Both the position numbers and the translations under genes were made by a program. The notes below the pieces were generated by a model. The model did not search any database. It saw nothing but the letters and a program-made list of their open reading frames with translations, and was not told the DNA's origin. From positions 10,062,378 to 10,126,377 of the forward strand of contig OZ022585.1 in the NCBI GenBank assembly GCA_963669155.1: a stretch of 64,000 nt of DNA, written 5' to 3'. Below, one piece after another: positions 1 to 12,391 of the stretch (the stretch's first letter is position 1; each line of letters starts with the position of its first letter). This DNA comes from Arbacia lixula (Eukaryota > Echinodermata > Echinoidea > Arbacioida > Arbaciidae).

Positions 1-250
1 AGAAGTAAACATTACTTTTGTAAGTCAAATTGTCATTTTTGGTATAGGTACATGGTTTCAGATGTGGAATATAAAGCAAATAATCAACTTTTGGTTTCAG
101 GTAATGAGACGAACTATCACTTCCGAGGCGACCTGGATGTAGCTATCTTTCCGAAGCGCAGCTGAGGAAAGATAGCGTTTACATTCAGATCGCCGAGGAA
201 GTGATAGTTCGTCCCATCACCCTCACCAACATTGATTATTTGCTTACTAT
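1..250 (+). repeat. Half of a foldback element with an internal hairpin
   Basis: The segment matches the reverse complement of about 10201-10443 and matches 39553-39790 directly. Its core (about 107-217) is a near-perfect hairpin: the arm starting GACGAACTATCACTTCC is mirrored by GGAAGTGATAGTTCGTC, with a second inner inverted repeat around CTATCTTTCC. The left end is cut by the window edge. No coding potential is seen, so it is best read as a non-autonomous mobile fragment. Confidence 0.75.
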
Positions 251-1528
251 TTTGCAACTTGCATACAAGGGCTTCCAACCAGACCTAACCAATTTCCAGG
301 TTGTCATATTAAGGCGCTTCCAAATACGGTCTTCGAGCATCAACATGTAAAACTATTTTATCATGAAAAGGGAAATTCCCTTCGAGACCCACTCCCGGCT
401 CTAGACACATATTAATATTATCAGCCCGAATTCGTGTAAACAACGCGCGACGGAACTAAGCGCAACGATTTTATACTCGAATCCTTGCATACATGTACCA
501 AAATTTGTTCTTTTTACGAGCCGATTATATACATACACACACACACACAAAGTAACTAAAGTTCTAAATGGTGTCTTTTATTCATGTACCATTCCCATTA
601 TTTTTATGGGAGCCTATATCTCGTGTAGTGCACCCCGACTAAAACCACTTTGTGGGTTAACTTCCAAGTCAAAAATTGTCTGTAAAACTTTTTAAATGGG
701 ATTACCTTAATGGGGCTACTTTAATCTATTCATGGAGTTACTTGTTCTATTTGTGTTCTGTTGTCACACTCATTTCAGACACAATTTTTACATACACTTT
801 CCACCAATTTTGAATTAGAAATGAGTTTATCCAATACCTTTCAACCACTGGGTTTTGTTTTTTTAGTTTATTAATTTCAACAATCGGTGTATTATGATTG
901 TTCGGGCGCAATTTACCTCTTAATATGTCCATTGATGAAAGGCCAATATTTTGATAGTATATTTTTAAAGTAAATTTTACGGGTTGGCCTGTAATAAGTA
1001 ATATTCTGTTTTAATGCGCTATATTTTACATTAGTGCTATAATAGGAAGGAATGGCAAACAAAAGTATAAAGTAGATCGAACCCCCCCCCCCCCTAAAAA
1101 AAAATACACGACGGTCGCTGTCATTAAAGATATAAGGAAAACAACAAATTAAAGTGGATAAAAAAAGGTTAAGCAATGTTTGCCAGGCGTTTAGGTGTCG
1201 TGACTTCGGGCTCAATCGCACTTAGTCGATGACCCTTACCGACTACCCTATAGTGCCATTCTGATATGATTATCGACCCAAAGCATGTCCTTTCTTGCGC
1301 TCCTGGAATTCTAGACTGCAAAGGGCCCTGAATCTTTAGGACAGGAAACAAGGCGGATTGCCTTGGAGTCAGATGAATTCGAACCTAGAACCATACGATA
1401 TTTGAGTGTGATGTAGTCCTGATGCTTACCTTCTAGGCTATATAGTATTGGTGCCGAATCTGGGGAATTAATGCGTATTGCCTGATGAGGACAATAGTCC
1501 AAAATAAACAGAAGCAAAGTAGAAGAAA
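251..1528. other. Intergenic DNA, nothing recognised
   Basis: AT-rich sequence with a short (CA)n run near 535-549 and a poly-C/poly-A run at 1082-1103. The short open frames here have no recognisable domain and no splice context. A faint box-B-like motif (GGTTCGAATTC on the minus strand near 1376-1386) may be a degenerate SINE relic, but it is too weak to call. Confidence 0.4.
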
Positions 1529-1529
1529 T

Positions 1530-1603
1530 GCCGATGTGAGGCTCGAACTCACGACCTTCGAGTTACAGGCCTGACGCTCTACCGACTGAGCTCAACGGGA
1601 AAT
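1530..1603 (-). tRNA. tRNA-like sequence, probably tRNA pseudogene or SINE head (Thr-TGT-like)
   Basis: On the minus strand a D-arm (GCTC, loop AGTCGGTA, GAGC) and a T-arm (GTGAG, loop TTCGAGC, CTCAC) are both perfect, with box A and box B in the right spacing. In the standard alignment the anticodon is TGT (Thr), but position 33 is C instead of the near-invariant T. The anticodon stem has an A.C mismatch and a G.T pair. The acceptor stem pairs at only about five of seven positions and no intron is seen. It is therefore more likely a pseudogene or the head of a tRNA-derived SINE than a working tRNA gene. Confidence 0.5.
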
Positions 1604-4189
1604 TTGTATAACGGCTATACGTTAGATTTTGCGAAAGTTACGTAATCCTCGCACCGTAGCGTAGCTCTGTGATACGGCTGAGGGATTTTTCCAGATTCAT
1701 TTGGGTCGTTTGACCGCTAGATTCACGTAATGATAATATGATTCATACCCCTGGTGATTCAGTCACTATGGATGGAATGTACTTTGAAGCCATTAATGCG
1801 CTCGTCGGGCGAAACTCGCACAAACTTTGTGGTTACCATGATACCATATTGAATAGTCCGTTCATATAGCACGCTATTGTTGGTGGATCGCAGGCGCAAG
1901 CATCTAAAACCATTAACGAAATAATGAAAAAACGTCCAAATGAATCAACTCTTTCCCCCAGTTCACAGCCGAGCGAATAAGCCATTTTCATAATGTGTTC
2001 ACAAATGTTCCCCAAAGTGTGTAGCAACACCGTATTACACCTGTGCCTGTAATCATTATGTTTCAATGTGTGGAGCGCATTCTGACTCTATTAGTTGTTG
2101 CTTCTCGGACAAACCTCGGACAAGCTTTGGGGTTACCATTAGTAACGTATGAATTCAACAGCGTGAAAAAATGTGCATAGATAAGGAAAATAGTATATTT
2201 AATATCTAGGCCTGCATAGTGACCGATGTGTATAATACAGGATCAGTCACATAGCAGTAGTATTTAATCATTTGGGTGCCAGATCCACTGCTTATGCATT
2301 AAATGTGTGGGTATCTCTTGGGCAAAAGCGCACTATTGGCACCTGTCATAAAGATTTAAAAAGCTGATCCATTGTCCCACGATTACAATGGTAGAATGAT
2401 GCTACAATCAATACTTACACAACTCTAGGCATATCTGCTAAAAGCTTTTACTTTTAAGACCCTTGCCTCCTTTTTTGTTTTGTAAATAAATGTTAACTGT
2501 TTCATATAATTCTTATGTTGTTACTTATTCATTATCATTGCTATTGCAACGTTTATAGTGCTTATAGTGTTTATCACTGCCCAATAACATACGTACATTT
2601 TTGTTGGATATTGTCGAAAAAAGAAGAAATAAACGAACTAAATGTTTCAAATTGAAATTCAATTGAAATTGAAAATGACTTGGAGGGCTTATTTCCAAAA
2701 GGTGCTTAATCCACATTTCATTGAAATTGAGTTATCAGTATCGGCAGCTCTCAAGCTTGCGATGGGTTAACGGGTCAAAGCGATATAAAACGAACAGGGC
2801 CGAAATATCTGGCAATCTGATTTCAATTTCCAATGGTGATTGTACAAAGTCCGTCAGGCAAACTAGCCTGATTTCTCCTATAAGTTATCAAAGTGGATTT
2901 GGTCCCTTTTGGACATTTATTAGTACAATCCATGTTACTCAGCTACTCCGTTCCTAGCAACATACACACGGAAAGTGCAATCACCTTGTGGCTATTATAC
3001 GGCTGGAGATGTCGATCGGTTTTTGTGTGTGCCTGGAACACAACAACTATTATGATGGATGGTACCGCATAGCAAAACGCACTTTAATAATATGGCTAGT
3101 TTCAATGTGGAAGCTGGCTATATCCTTCCACAGAGACGTGCGGGGTGGGGTAATAAACGCGCTATTGTGTACGAGGGCTTTTGTTTGTCCATTTCTTCCC
3201 AGCTTTGCGTTCATCGTATGACGATCGTTTGCAAAGGGTGGTTTAGAGGTGGGTCAAAAAGGGGGGCGGAGAGGCTTGCGCCGCCCCCTGTTTTCTGTTG
3301 CGTATAACCGATATCTTAATGAGTGTCGTATTCTCATATCAGTTAATCAAAATGTTGTGTTTTTGCGTTTATGCGAATGCCTTTGTGCGAAGGCAACCAA
3401 GTAAATTTTACTTTATTTCACAAGTCATAAAAAAGGTGATATAGATTTTGAACAAATAATACATCAGAGATACTTGACCAGAGAATGAAATGAAGCTAAG
3501 AAATAGCTAAGCTTGTAGAATTAACCATTTAAAAAAACGTCGGGAATGTTAAAAAACAATAGCAAAAAATATTAGTCATCAACATAAATTATAAATTCAT
3601 CAACATGAATTAAACGAAATAACATGTTATGCATTCGATATATTTACATCATATATATCTTTACCAAATTTTCCTAATTCTTCATCCGTCTAGAGAGTTT
3701 AAATGAAGAGATTTATGAAAGCACATGTAGTGGAAAGCAAACGTTTTCAGAGTGTTTTACGATGAAATGCGAAATCACACTCTATTTTTAATTAGGCACA
3801 CGATATACGAATCGATTTCAAATGTTGTTTTCAAGCTTCGTAGACACAAGTCTTTCAGAAAATGATCTATTCTAATGCAGTGGGCTTTTTTAATTAACTA
3901 CACACCTGACATGTCTGATATAATGATGGATTGAATGTAACTAAAATAACATTACATTACAAGAAGGAACACTGCGGGCGGGAGCATTTAATAACGCGTC
4001 ACTAAGTAAACTAATACATCACCAGCCACTTTGCTTTGCTACCGCGCTACCACGAGATATTAATTTGTAATTAATCCCGACTACATTATAGTATTAAGTA
4101 CATTGAACCTACACTAACATTATAATGTGTATGTGATATTGCATGTACTCGTCATAATACTCGTGGGTCTAGTTAGGGTGCAGAAACGC
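1604..4189. other. Intergenic DNA with one dispersed-repeat relic
   Basis: No gene is recognised. About 2088-2150 shares a block (CCTCGGACAAGCTTTGGG) with 12696-12755 and, in inverted orientation, with about 6580-6625, so a dispersed repeat family is present in three degenerate copies. The remainder shows no repeats or coding frames that I can support. Confidence 0.4.
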
Positions 4190-4204
4190 CCACCCCCCCC
4201 CCCC

Positions 4205-4241
<37 letters not shown>

Positions 4242-4626
4242 GTTTGTCTGCCTCTTCCTCTGTCTGCGTCTCTCCCTCTTTCCAGGTAAATCTTTAGTTT
4301 GGACACCTGTTGATGAACATAATGAAATCATCCGTGGGAAGGGGTAGGGGGGGGGGGTGGCGAAAGAGGGTGGGGTGGGTAGATTTGAAGTTAGGAATGA
4401 ATGAAAGAAAAGAGAGATTAAAATCATGAAGGGGGCACATTACCATCGCTACAACGTCTCTTCAAGGGGGAACTATTAATAACTGATACTGCTTTTTAAA
4501 TAAAACTTTGTCGACAGAGTTCCTTCTTTTGTAGATAAACCTACCACGTTGGATTCGAGGATTTTGGAAATCGCAGTCGGACACGACCTGTCCCCCCCCC
4601 CCCCCACACACACACACACACACACA
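4190..4626. repeat. Simple-sequence cluster: poly-C, (CT)n, G-rich tract, poly-C/(CA)n
   Basis: Poly-C followed by (CT)n occupies about 4191-4239, a G-rich tract lies near 4336-4380, and poly-C followed by (CA)n lies at about 4592-4626. The open frames that cross these tracts are compositional artefacts. Confidence 0.85.
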
Positions 4627-6081
4627 GCTCACTCATCTCTACTCTATCCCCACATATACCTGCACACGTCTTGGAAAGTCCGTATAACGTGGGGAGGGGT
4701 GGAGTACATCTCTCGCTCCGTGCTTATTTCATCTAAGAAGCCAATTTCTTTGCCTATTATGATGTATATATCTTTATGCTTTAACTGTTTATATGATAAA
4801 CAAATCAGAATGTTTATATACTGCCAAGGGGCTTTAAAGACACATGAAAAGTTAATTGCTAGTTTTGTGATCTTGATGATGTTGTAGGACCATGAGTAGC
4901 TATACAAGCCCTCACCTACCATGTATTCACCTCCCAAAGCTATGGCTTAATAACACAAACTAACAACATGGTTCAGTGATGAAAACTAGCCCAAACAAAA
5001 TGTAGATTGCACCGGGAATATTTCCTGTATTATCTTACACCGTCCATTCCTACCAGATGAAAGAGAGCCTGTAAGTAGCCGCATCATCCCTACACGGTAT
5101 CAATGTGTATCACGAAAAAGGAACAAGGCGTTTTCTCTTTGGTATTACAGATGCATACCTCGAGGCATCGTTGTATACGTGCTATCATATTAACCTACAT
5201 GCCATATTAAGGCAACATTTCATTTGGCAGGTGAGGAATTAGCATAGTATCTCTCCAAGATCTTAGAACAACGTTGTTCTTTAGTAAAATTGACAACACG
5301 TTCCCTTTGGGGTATTACGGAAAATGTTAAAATTCGATTTTGGTTCTGATCCTCATACTGTATTTAGATCAAGCATTAGTAAATGCAGGTTCCAGTCCCT
5401 TGGCTACCGTGATTTTCTGACTTGCTTCTTCATTCATGTACACGATGAAGCACGCTATCCTTGCTATCAAGCCTACGGTGTCTGTTTCTAATTGAAGTCA
5501 CCCCCAGCGAGCCATTCCACTATTAAGATCAAGTTTAATAGACAAACAGAAAATTATAAAAAAAAAAATCCAATCAATTCTCTTTCCCGGGGCTATACTG
5601 TTGATACAAACTTGTTTGTTTTATGCAAAGCGACAGACACGACAGGGCTGGAAAGCTTCATAGGATGTGGACTACTCATCTTTAAGAAAAACCCATTAGA
5701 ATGATCTGGAGATGAACCACGCGGATACGCCTCGGGGCCTGCGAAAGCACCATTGCATCTCTGGTCGTAGTGTATAGTCTGTATAGATTCTTCAGTTGTT
5801 ATCAAGCTCTCCATCCCACTCAATATTAATCGCCCTATCCGGTATAAATCCACGTAATCCACCGGACATATCTTGACCCCGATAACGGGTGGATGTGGTT
5901 ACCGAGATGATTAACCATTAATGTACCAGAAAACGTATCATCTACGGGATTTGTGTGCATTAACGCTGAAGACATACACACGTGGTAGGTTAAGAGTTAA
6001 GGACGCTTCTTTATGCAGAGACGGGAAAGTGAAATTATATTATCATGCTTATCCTGGAAAAAGCTCTTGCTCTGTAAAAGT
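4627..6081. other. Intergenic DNA, nothing recognised
   Basis: Both strands contain an overlapping pair of 70-89-codon open frames near 5490-5862. They have no recognisable family, no compositional bias and no convincing splice sites. I see no repeat partner elsewhere in the window. Confidence 0.35.
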
Positions 6082-6328
6082 TTGCATACTCTAACAAAAG
6101 GAAGCAAATGACAAATCAATAAAATTTGGGGTTTTGGTAGTCTAAGATTGTACCAGCATTCCCTAAATAAGGCCAAAATCTGGACAAGAAATATTAATCT
6201 TGCTGCGAGATATTCAATCTAACATGATTTGGTGTTGCACTGATGCCAATGCAAGAGACAGACACATTTTGCTAATTTACAAGAAAAGTCTCTTTTTTTA
6301 GTTGCTTCCTTTTGTCAGAGTAGGGCAG
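6082..6328. mobile_element. MITE family C, copy 1 (~247 bp)
   Basis: The ends are inverted repeats of the form CTCTGACAAAAGGAAGCAA (left, partly decayed) and its complement, followed by TAGGGCAGAG on the right. The body is closely similar to 36440-36688, for example in the shared block GTTGCACTGATGCCAATGCA. It has no coding capacity, consistent with a non-autonomous TIR DNA transposon. The superfamily cannot be assigned because the target-site duplication is unclear. Confidence 0.8.
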
Positions 6329-6720
6329 AGTTGCCTGGACGAATAATTACTAGTATAACAAAGTAACGAGGTAAGACGTTGTCACGTGACCTGATATCCA
6401 GAGCGTTTAACCATTGTTGATTATTCGTGTGCCACATGCGCATAGCTATTTCTCAAAAGTCATACACACACATCCAATTAAACTGTACTTCATCTGGCTA
6501 AACACTTGTTCAAGGGGAAGCTCTCCCTTGATTATTAGTTCAATTGAACAAAAGAAGACACATCATAGAACCAGTTGAGCTACTGCTGACAAGTTGTCCG
6601 AGGTTCGTCCGACTAGCAACACTTTATACAATCATTGACACCGTATTACTAAACCATTAGAAACAGGGCAATATCATCGGATATAGCTACGCCTTACTTT
6701 CTATATAATAATCTAGTTTC

Positions 6721-6770
<50 letters not shown>

Positions 6771-9376
6771 ACAAAAATGTTACTAAAATAAAACCTAGCA
6801 ACTGTGGTGTTAACAAACGTATTCAAGGTATTACCCACTCGCATAACATAACCAAGAAACAACCACACAAATAACATTTTTACACTGGAACTGCTGTTTC
6901 CATGCAATAAACCTCGGTATGTAGCTCTTACCAGAGATGTGTGTTGGGTGAAACACTTATGGTGCTCAAAAGATGGCTCTTATATTCTAAATTTGTATCC
7001 GTTTGCAATGTACACATTATGATATGTCTTCTTTCAAAGCATGTATTGACATGCATCAATAGATACGTTACCAACGATATTTATCAACTGCCTTTAGTGA
7101 ACGTATTTCTACTTTTAAAAAAAAATAGGCAAAGAATCATAGGCCTAAATTGCCGTATAATCAGATTTCATAACAATGAAAGCGAAAGCAAAAGAGGTTA
7201 GGTTAATCGCGTGATCATTGTCATGCATTTATCCAAATCCCTTCATGAGAATCATTTCCCTTTTGATTTCGTGCTCGTAGTTTTGAATTGCGCATAATTG
7301 TCGTAGTAGAACAAATGAGCCGTTTCACTTTCTTTATTGCCGGAGATCACATTAAAAATCGACAAAATACCAAATCCCATATAAGTTACCATGGTTACAA
7401 TGCATTTCATTGGCTGATCCGGAAAGAGTGGTTTCATGTGCAAGGTGATGATGGTACAGGATGTAAGTCAGAGTGTAGCTGAGGATAGAAATGACAATTG
7501 GGGTGTGTGTGCCCCCCCCCCCTATCTATCTGTACCCCATTTCTAATGTGGCCTGGCTTCCAGGCTGTTGGATATTTCAGGTTCAAACTGAAAAAGACTC
7601 AAAGACCTTGTCACTTTAGCATTTTCCTCTTGGCTTAGTGTTTGGGCGAGCTAGAGAAGGAAGTGACAATGATTGGTCTACTTTAGTCAGACCCATCTGT
7701 TGTTGTTTGGATAGAAATTGGCTTATTAGTCTGGATGCAAGGCTAATCGACCCCAAAGCCAAATCTGGCGGACATCGATCTGTGCGCCCCTGGTTATTCC
7801 GTGCCCTTTGGAGCACATTAACGAGAGTTCATGCATGGAGGTGAATGTCGGCGGTAAACACTGTTAATTTGGCGGACAATGACCCAGGATGATGAGGGAC
7901 ACTTTGTATAGGCGGAGTCATGGCAACAGTGACATAGGCAAGCATCATTCTACCGCTATATTTCTGTGCAGACATTATAGTGCAGGCATGTCGTGAGTTT
8001 TCCCTATTATATAGTTCAACTTGGCTTTCAGCTGAGATTGCATTTAGCTATTTGTAGCTGTGACGTATAACTATTTTCGATCAGTTTTAATTAAAAATAT
8101 AATTGTATTTGATTACATGGGATTTTGCTAAATATATACTTAGCGCCTTTTTCAATAAGGAATGTAACTTCCTATTTTTGCTTCCCTTATGGTGGTCAAT
8201 ATGAATAGGTTTTACTGTGTTTTTTATTTTTTTTGTCAATTCAATTCAATTCTTTATTCATTTAACAAACAAGAATAAACATCGTTTATGAACAATGAAT
8301 ATAAGGCATCACCAGAAAGCCGATGGCTTGTGAGGTGATAGTTGCTCTGCCTTATCAGACAGTCGATCAGTGAAGGTGAACATCAAGCCGTGAAATGAAG
8401 CATGGATTTTTACTTTGACATCATCCATTGTTCTTTCAGGACACATCGATTTGATTGAATCAAATCCTATCATACTGGGATTCAGGAATATTGATCATAC
8501 GTAAGCCATACACCCAACTCCCTTAAAGAGTCCTTGGGATTTGCGGTTTTATTGCTAAAAAAAAAAGTTGCATCCAATCCCCGGTGGTTTCCGATCCGTT
8601 TAATGTAATTTATGTCCATCATTACTTTTTAAAAGGTAATAAGACACTATTCTCAAACTCTTGGATAGTTTATCATCTGTACAACACGAATTACTCAGTA
8701 TTGCGTCGCGTTTATACGCTATTTTCATCTTCTTTAAAGCAACAAATTCTTAACGTTAATTCTCTCCGTTTTGAGGATTCGTTTCACGAGAACCCCGCAG
8801 CACGCACAACTCCCATCATGGATAGTAATATTAAAGGTTACGTTACAATAATTAAAGAATTTAAGGTAACGTAGCACTAAATCACGATTTCATGATATTG
8901 AAAAAGTGTTTAGCATAGCATTCGATGTTGGTGGTAGTACAGTCTCTACATTTTTTTTTTAACAGTATTCCCGCACAGGAAATGGATAATAATTCGTCTG
9001 GACGAAAGAGATTTTGTCATTCGATGTATTCTCGACTGAATAGGTGTCCTCGGTAGACGCTATCCACCATCTCCACTCTGATGATGCCCCGTCCCGTGCT
9101 TGTAACTTCATGAAATAACATATACTGTCAGCTTTCAGGACTAGTTCTACACATAGACAAATAGATCTCTCTTTGTTTAATGATATAACGTATTTTTGCA
9201 CCAGCAGACTCACACACACCAGGGCAGAAATGTCCCACAGAGAGGGCTAAACCAATTGTTTATTAGGCTTCTTCTTTGTGTGTGTGTGTAAATAAGAGCT
9301 TCAGAGTTGCTGTAGCATTAACTCCGTTCATGCCATTCGAAACGACATTCTCTGACATTCACATTCTTAGTTTCCT
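6329..9376. other. Intergenic DNA with a (GA)n run and a LINE-tail-like stretch
   Basis: A (GA)n run lies at 6723-6764. A stretch at about 8236-8275 (CAATTCAATTCAATTCTTTA onwards) resembles the reverse-oriented 3' tail common in invertebrate non-LTR elements, but no reverse transcriptase sequence is attached. A block near 7551-7580 (GCCTGGCTTCCAGGCTGTTG) recurs in similar form at about 52590-52615. No gene is recognised. Confidence 0.4.
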
Positions 9377-9998
9377 GGGGCGGTATTCCGAAAATCCACA
9401 GAGATAAAAATTTTATCTCCCCTAAGATACAATGTCCTTAAAATATTTTATCTTTGGTATTCCGAAAAATATTTTAGGAAGATTTTAACCAATATTAATG
9501 AGCGCATGCCCTGCGCTCCTATCCCAAAGGCAGCCAGTAATAAACGCCCTTTCATGTCTTTTGCATACATTAACACCATCAAGCTGATAGTGTGATGTCA
9601 TGAAACTGAAAGGGACATTGCGCGATCAATGTCTATCAGCGCGCCTTATTGCATTTGATGCGCACATGAGCAAACAGTTGAATGCGCGAATTTTTTGTGC
9701 ACGTAATGCTATGGGCCTAGGCGCGTGCGTCTGGAGATAAAATTGCTTGGGAGCAGTTTTATCTTTTATCCTAACTTTTTTTCCTAAGTGCGTTTCAGAA
9801 TACCGATTTAGCTCATTTGCATAAAATTTTTATCTCGGAGCCTCATTTACATAAAAATTTTATCTCTAGCTCATTTGAATAAAAATTTTATCTTTTATTG
9901 TAAGTTGGCTTTTCGGAATACCAAAAGATAAAATTTTTCCTAAGTCCCTGAGATACAATAAAATTTTTCCTAAGTTCGTTTTCGGAATACCCCCCCCC
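9377..9998. mobile_element. TIR element (~620 bp) with iterated internal motif
   Basis: The termini are inverted repeats: GGGGCGGTATTCCGAAAA on the left and TTTTCGGAATACCCCCCC on the right. Inside, the motif ATAAAATTTTTATCT and its variants recur many times next to both ends, and the right side carries several nearly identical copies of AGCTCATTTGCATAAAA. There is no transposase-like frame, so it looks like a non-autonomous DNA transposon. The poly-C right end blurs the exact border. Confidence 0.75.
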
Positions 9999-10040
9999 TG
10001 CTCCTTACAGGAAATCCTTACTTCGAATCGAGTTCGCTAG

Positions 10041-12108
10041 TATGGCAAGCCGTTTTAACATCTATTCCTTGATATTTCTTGATATCAAGAATGCATTTCT
10101 TGATATCAAGAATTCGATATCTTGATAGTATCAAGAAATGGTTATGTGTAGATAAGCAATGATAATCCTTCATATCAAGAAATGGAATTCGTGATATTAA
10201 GCAAATAATCAACGTTGGTGAAGGTGATGGGACGAGCTATAATTTCCGAGGCGATCTGGATGTAGCTATCTTTCCAAAGCGAAGCTGAGGAAAGATAGCG
10301 TATACATTCAGATCGCCGAGGAAGTGATAGTTCGTTTCATTGCCTGAAACCAAAAGTTGATTATTTGCTTTATATTCCACATCTGAAACCTACTATCTAT
10401 ACCAAAAAATGACAATTTGACGAACAAAAGTAATGTTTACTTCTCTACCTAAGCCCGAGCCGCTGCCATTGGGAACACGCGTTAGGACGCACATTAATTA
10501 GGACGCGCGTTATAACGCGAGTTAGGACGCGTTTAAGCTACTCTTAGTCGATTGATAGTCCGAGTGTAACGCACTTTTATTTCGCGCGTACTCAAATTAT
10601 TGATCACGCGTTAGAGGGAGTGAAGAGATCAATGAAACCAAAAAGTACTATCACCTAGAGTGTAATGAACTTTTCTCCTTAGGTGATCAGATGGGCAAAA
10701 CTACGATTTTTCACGTGATCAACTCTTGACCAATACTATAGCAACATTCTTAGTATCTGGAATATAACAAGAAATAAACACAGTATAATTGTGCACAAGT
10801 TTTAAGTTCGAAATCAGAAAAAAAAACTTCTATATTACTTGTGCGCTGGAACTCAACTATGAATTTCAATTCTGCACAACTCTTGAGTTGGAAACAAGTT
10901 GAACATCTGTGCAATAGTTTTGTGCTTGATATACAAATAATTTTTGCACTAGTCTTGCTTTCGAAATCAAGAATTTATTTCATGATATCAGGAATTATAT
11001 TCCACATACTAAGAATGTTGCTATATGATTGGTCAAGAGTTGATCACGTGATGAAGCGTAGTTTTTTCCCATCTGATCACCTGAGAAGAAAAGTTCGTTG
11101 CACTCTAGGTGATAGTACTTTTTGGTTTCGCTGATCTCTTCACTCCTCACAGTCCTAACGCGTGATCAATATTTTGAGTACGCGCGGAACACTCAGACTA
11201 TCAATTGTAGCTCGGCGCAGACGACGCCGCGGTGCGCGGTAATTACAAATTTGTGGTTCACGAGAGAGGTTTACGGTACACCAAGTGCAAAGTCCTGGGA
11301 GGACTGAGATGAGAAAACATAGATCCATTTGTGGTTATAGCGCGCTACGCCGGGCGTACGTACGAGCAGTTCAAGCCTTCCATTTCCCCACACAGTATTT
11401 CAACAAAACAAGTGTGCAATTCTCTACCGCCTCGCACCAAAATTGACCTAGAATTTCATTTTCCTATATTTTATATGACTTATGAAAGGTATTCTCGGAG
11501 GATCTATTTTCTCACCGATATCGCACAGGTAAGCGAATTTCGATTACTTCTTGCTTTTCCGACAATATCTTACGAAGTAGCGTCACTATGGCATAGTGTT
11601 CGTTGGAATTTGTAGAGTCTATATCGCAACGTGCACAAAGGCGTGTGTACGTATGTGCATCCAAGCAGTACAGTGAACAAGCCTTCCATTTCCCCACACA
11701 GTATTCCACCAAAACAAGTGTCCAATTCTCTACCACCTCGTACCAAAATTTACCTAGAATTTCATTTTCCTATATTTTATATGACGTATGAAAGGTATTC
11801 TCGGAGGATCTATTTTCTCAACGATACCGCACAGGTAAGCGAATTTCGATTACTTCTTGCTTTGCCGTCAAAATTTTACGAAGTAGCGTCACTATGGCAT
11901 AGTGTTCGTTGGAATTTGTAGTCTATATCGCAACGTGCACAAAGTCAATTTACTTCCGGGTTTCGGAACCAACGTTGATTATTTGCTCAATATATATATT
12001 TTATATCAAGAATTCGGTTTCGTGATATCAAGAAATGAATTCTTGATATGAGGAATTCGAATTCTTTATATCAAGAAATAGGAATAAATGTTAAAACGGC
12101 TTGCCATA
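10041..12108. mobile_element. Compound foldback element (2.07 kb)
   Basis: The outer ends are inverted repeats: TATGGCAAGCCGTTTTAACA at 10041 and its complement ending at 12108. Each end is followed by clusters of the palindrome TTCTTGATATCAAGAA. Inside are a hairpin module (about 10230-10335), a large inverted repeat (left arm about 10551-10758, right arm about 11003-11204, loop about 245 bp) and two direct repeats of 306-bp period (11375-11930). No transposase is recognised. Related halves lie at 1-250 and 39296-39790, so this is a dispersed family. A TA dinucleotide sits at each border but does not prove a target duplication. Confidence 0.8.
11369..11937 (+). repeat. Two direct repeats, 306-bp period, each with a ~95-codon open frame
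   Basis: The units begin near 11369 and 11675 and are roughly 90% identical by eye, joined by a short GTGCACAAAGGCG spacer region. Each keeps a plus-strand open frame (ending at 11615 and 11921) with the common C-terminus SLWHSVRWNL, and each carries CAGGTAAGC, a good splice-donor match, at the same place. The protein matches no family I know. It could be chance, a transposon-encoded peptide, or an element promoter with a first exon. Confidence 0.7.
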
Positions 12109-12357
12109 CGCCAGCAGCTTGCGAGAGCACTTTGAATGAATAGCACGGTTTCCTCTCTCGATCAAAACCGGAAGCACTCTAGCACTATGTGTCTGTCTTG
12201 AAAGGAGAAAGGGAGTTAGAACTTGCCTCGGGGAATTACCATAATGATGGTGAATAAAATGTTGGATAATCATCCATCACGTCATCAAAACATGAATTGA
12301 TTCACATTTTAAAAAGTGTGATGAATATCTCCACGCGTATTTTTTTGTTCTCTCCCT

Positions 12358-12391
<34 letters not shown>

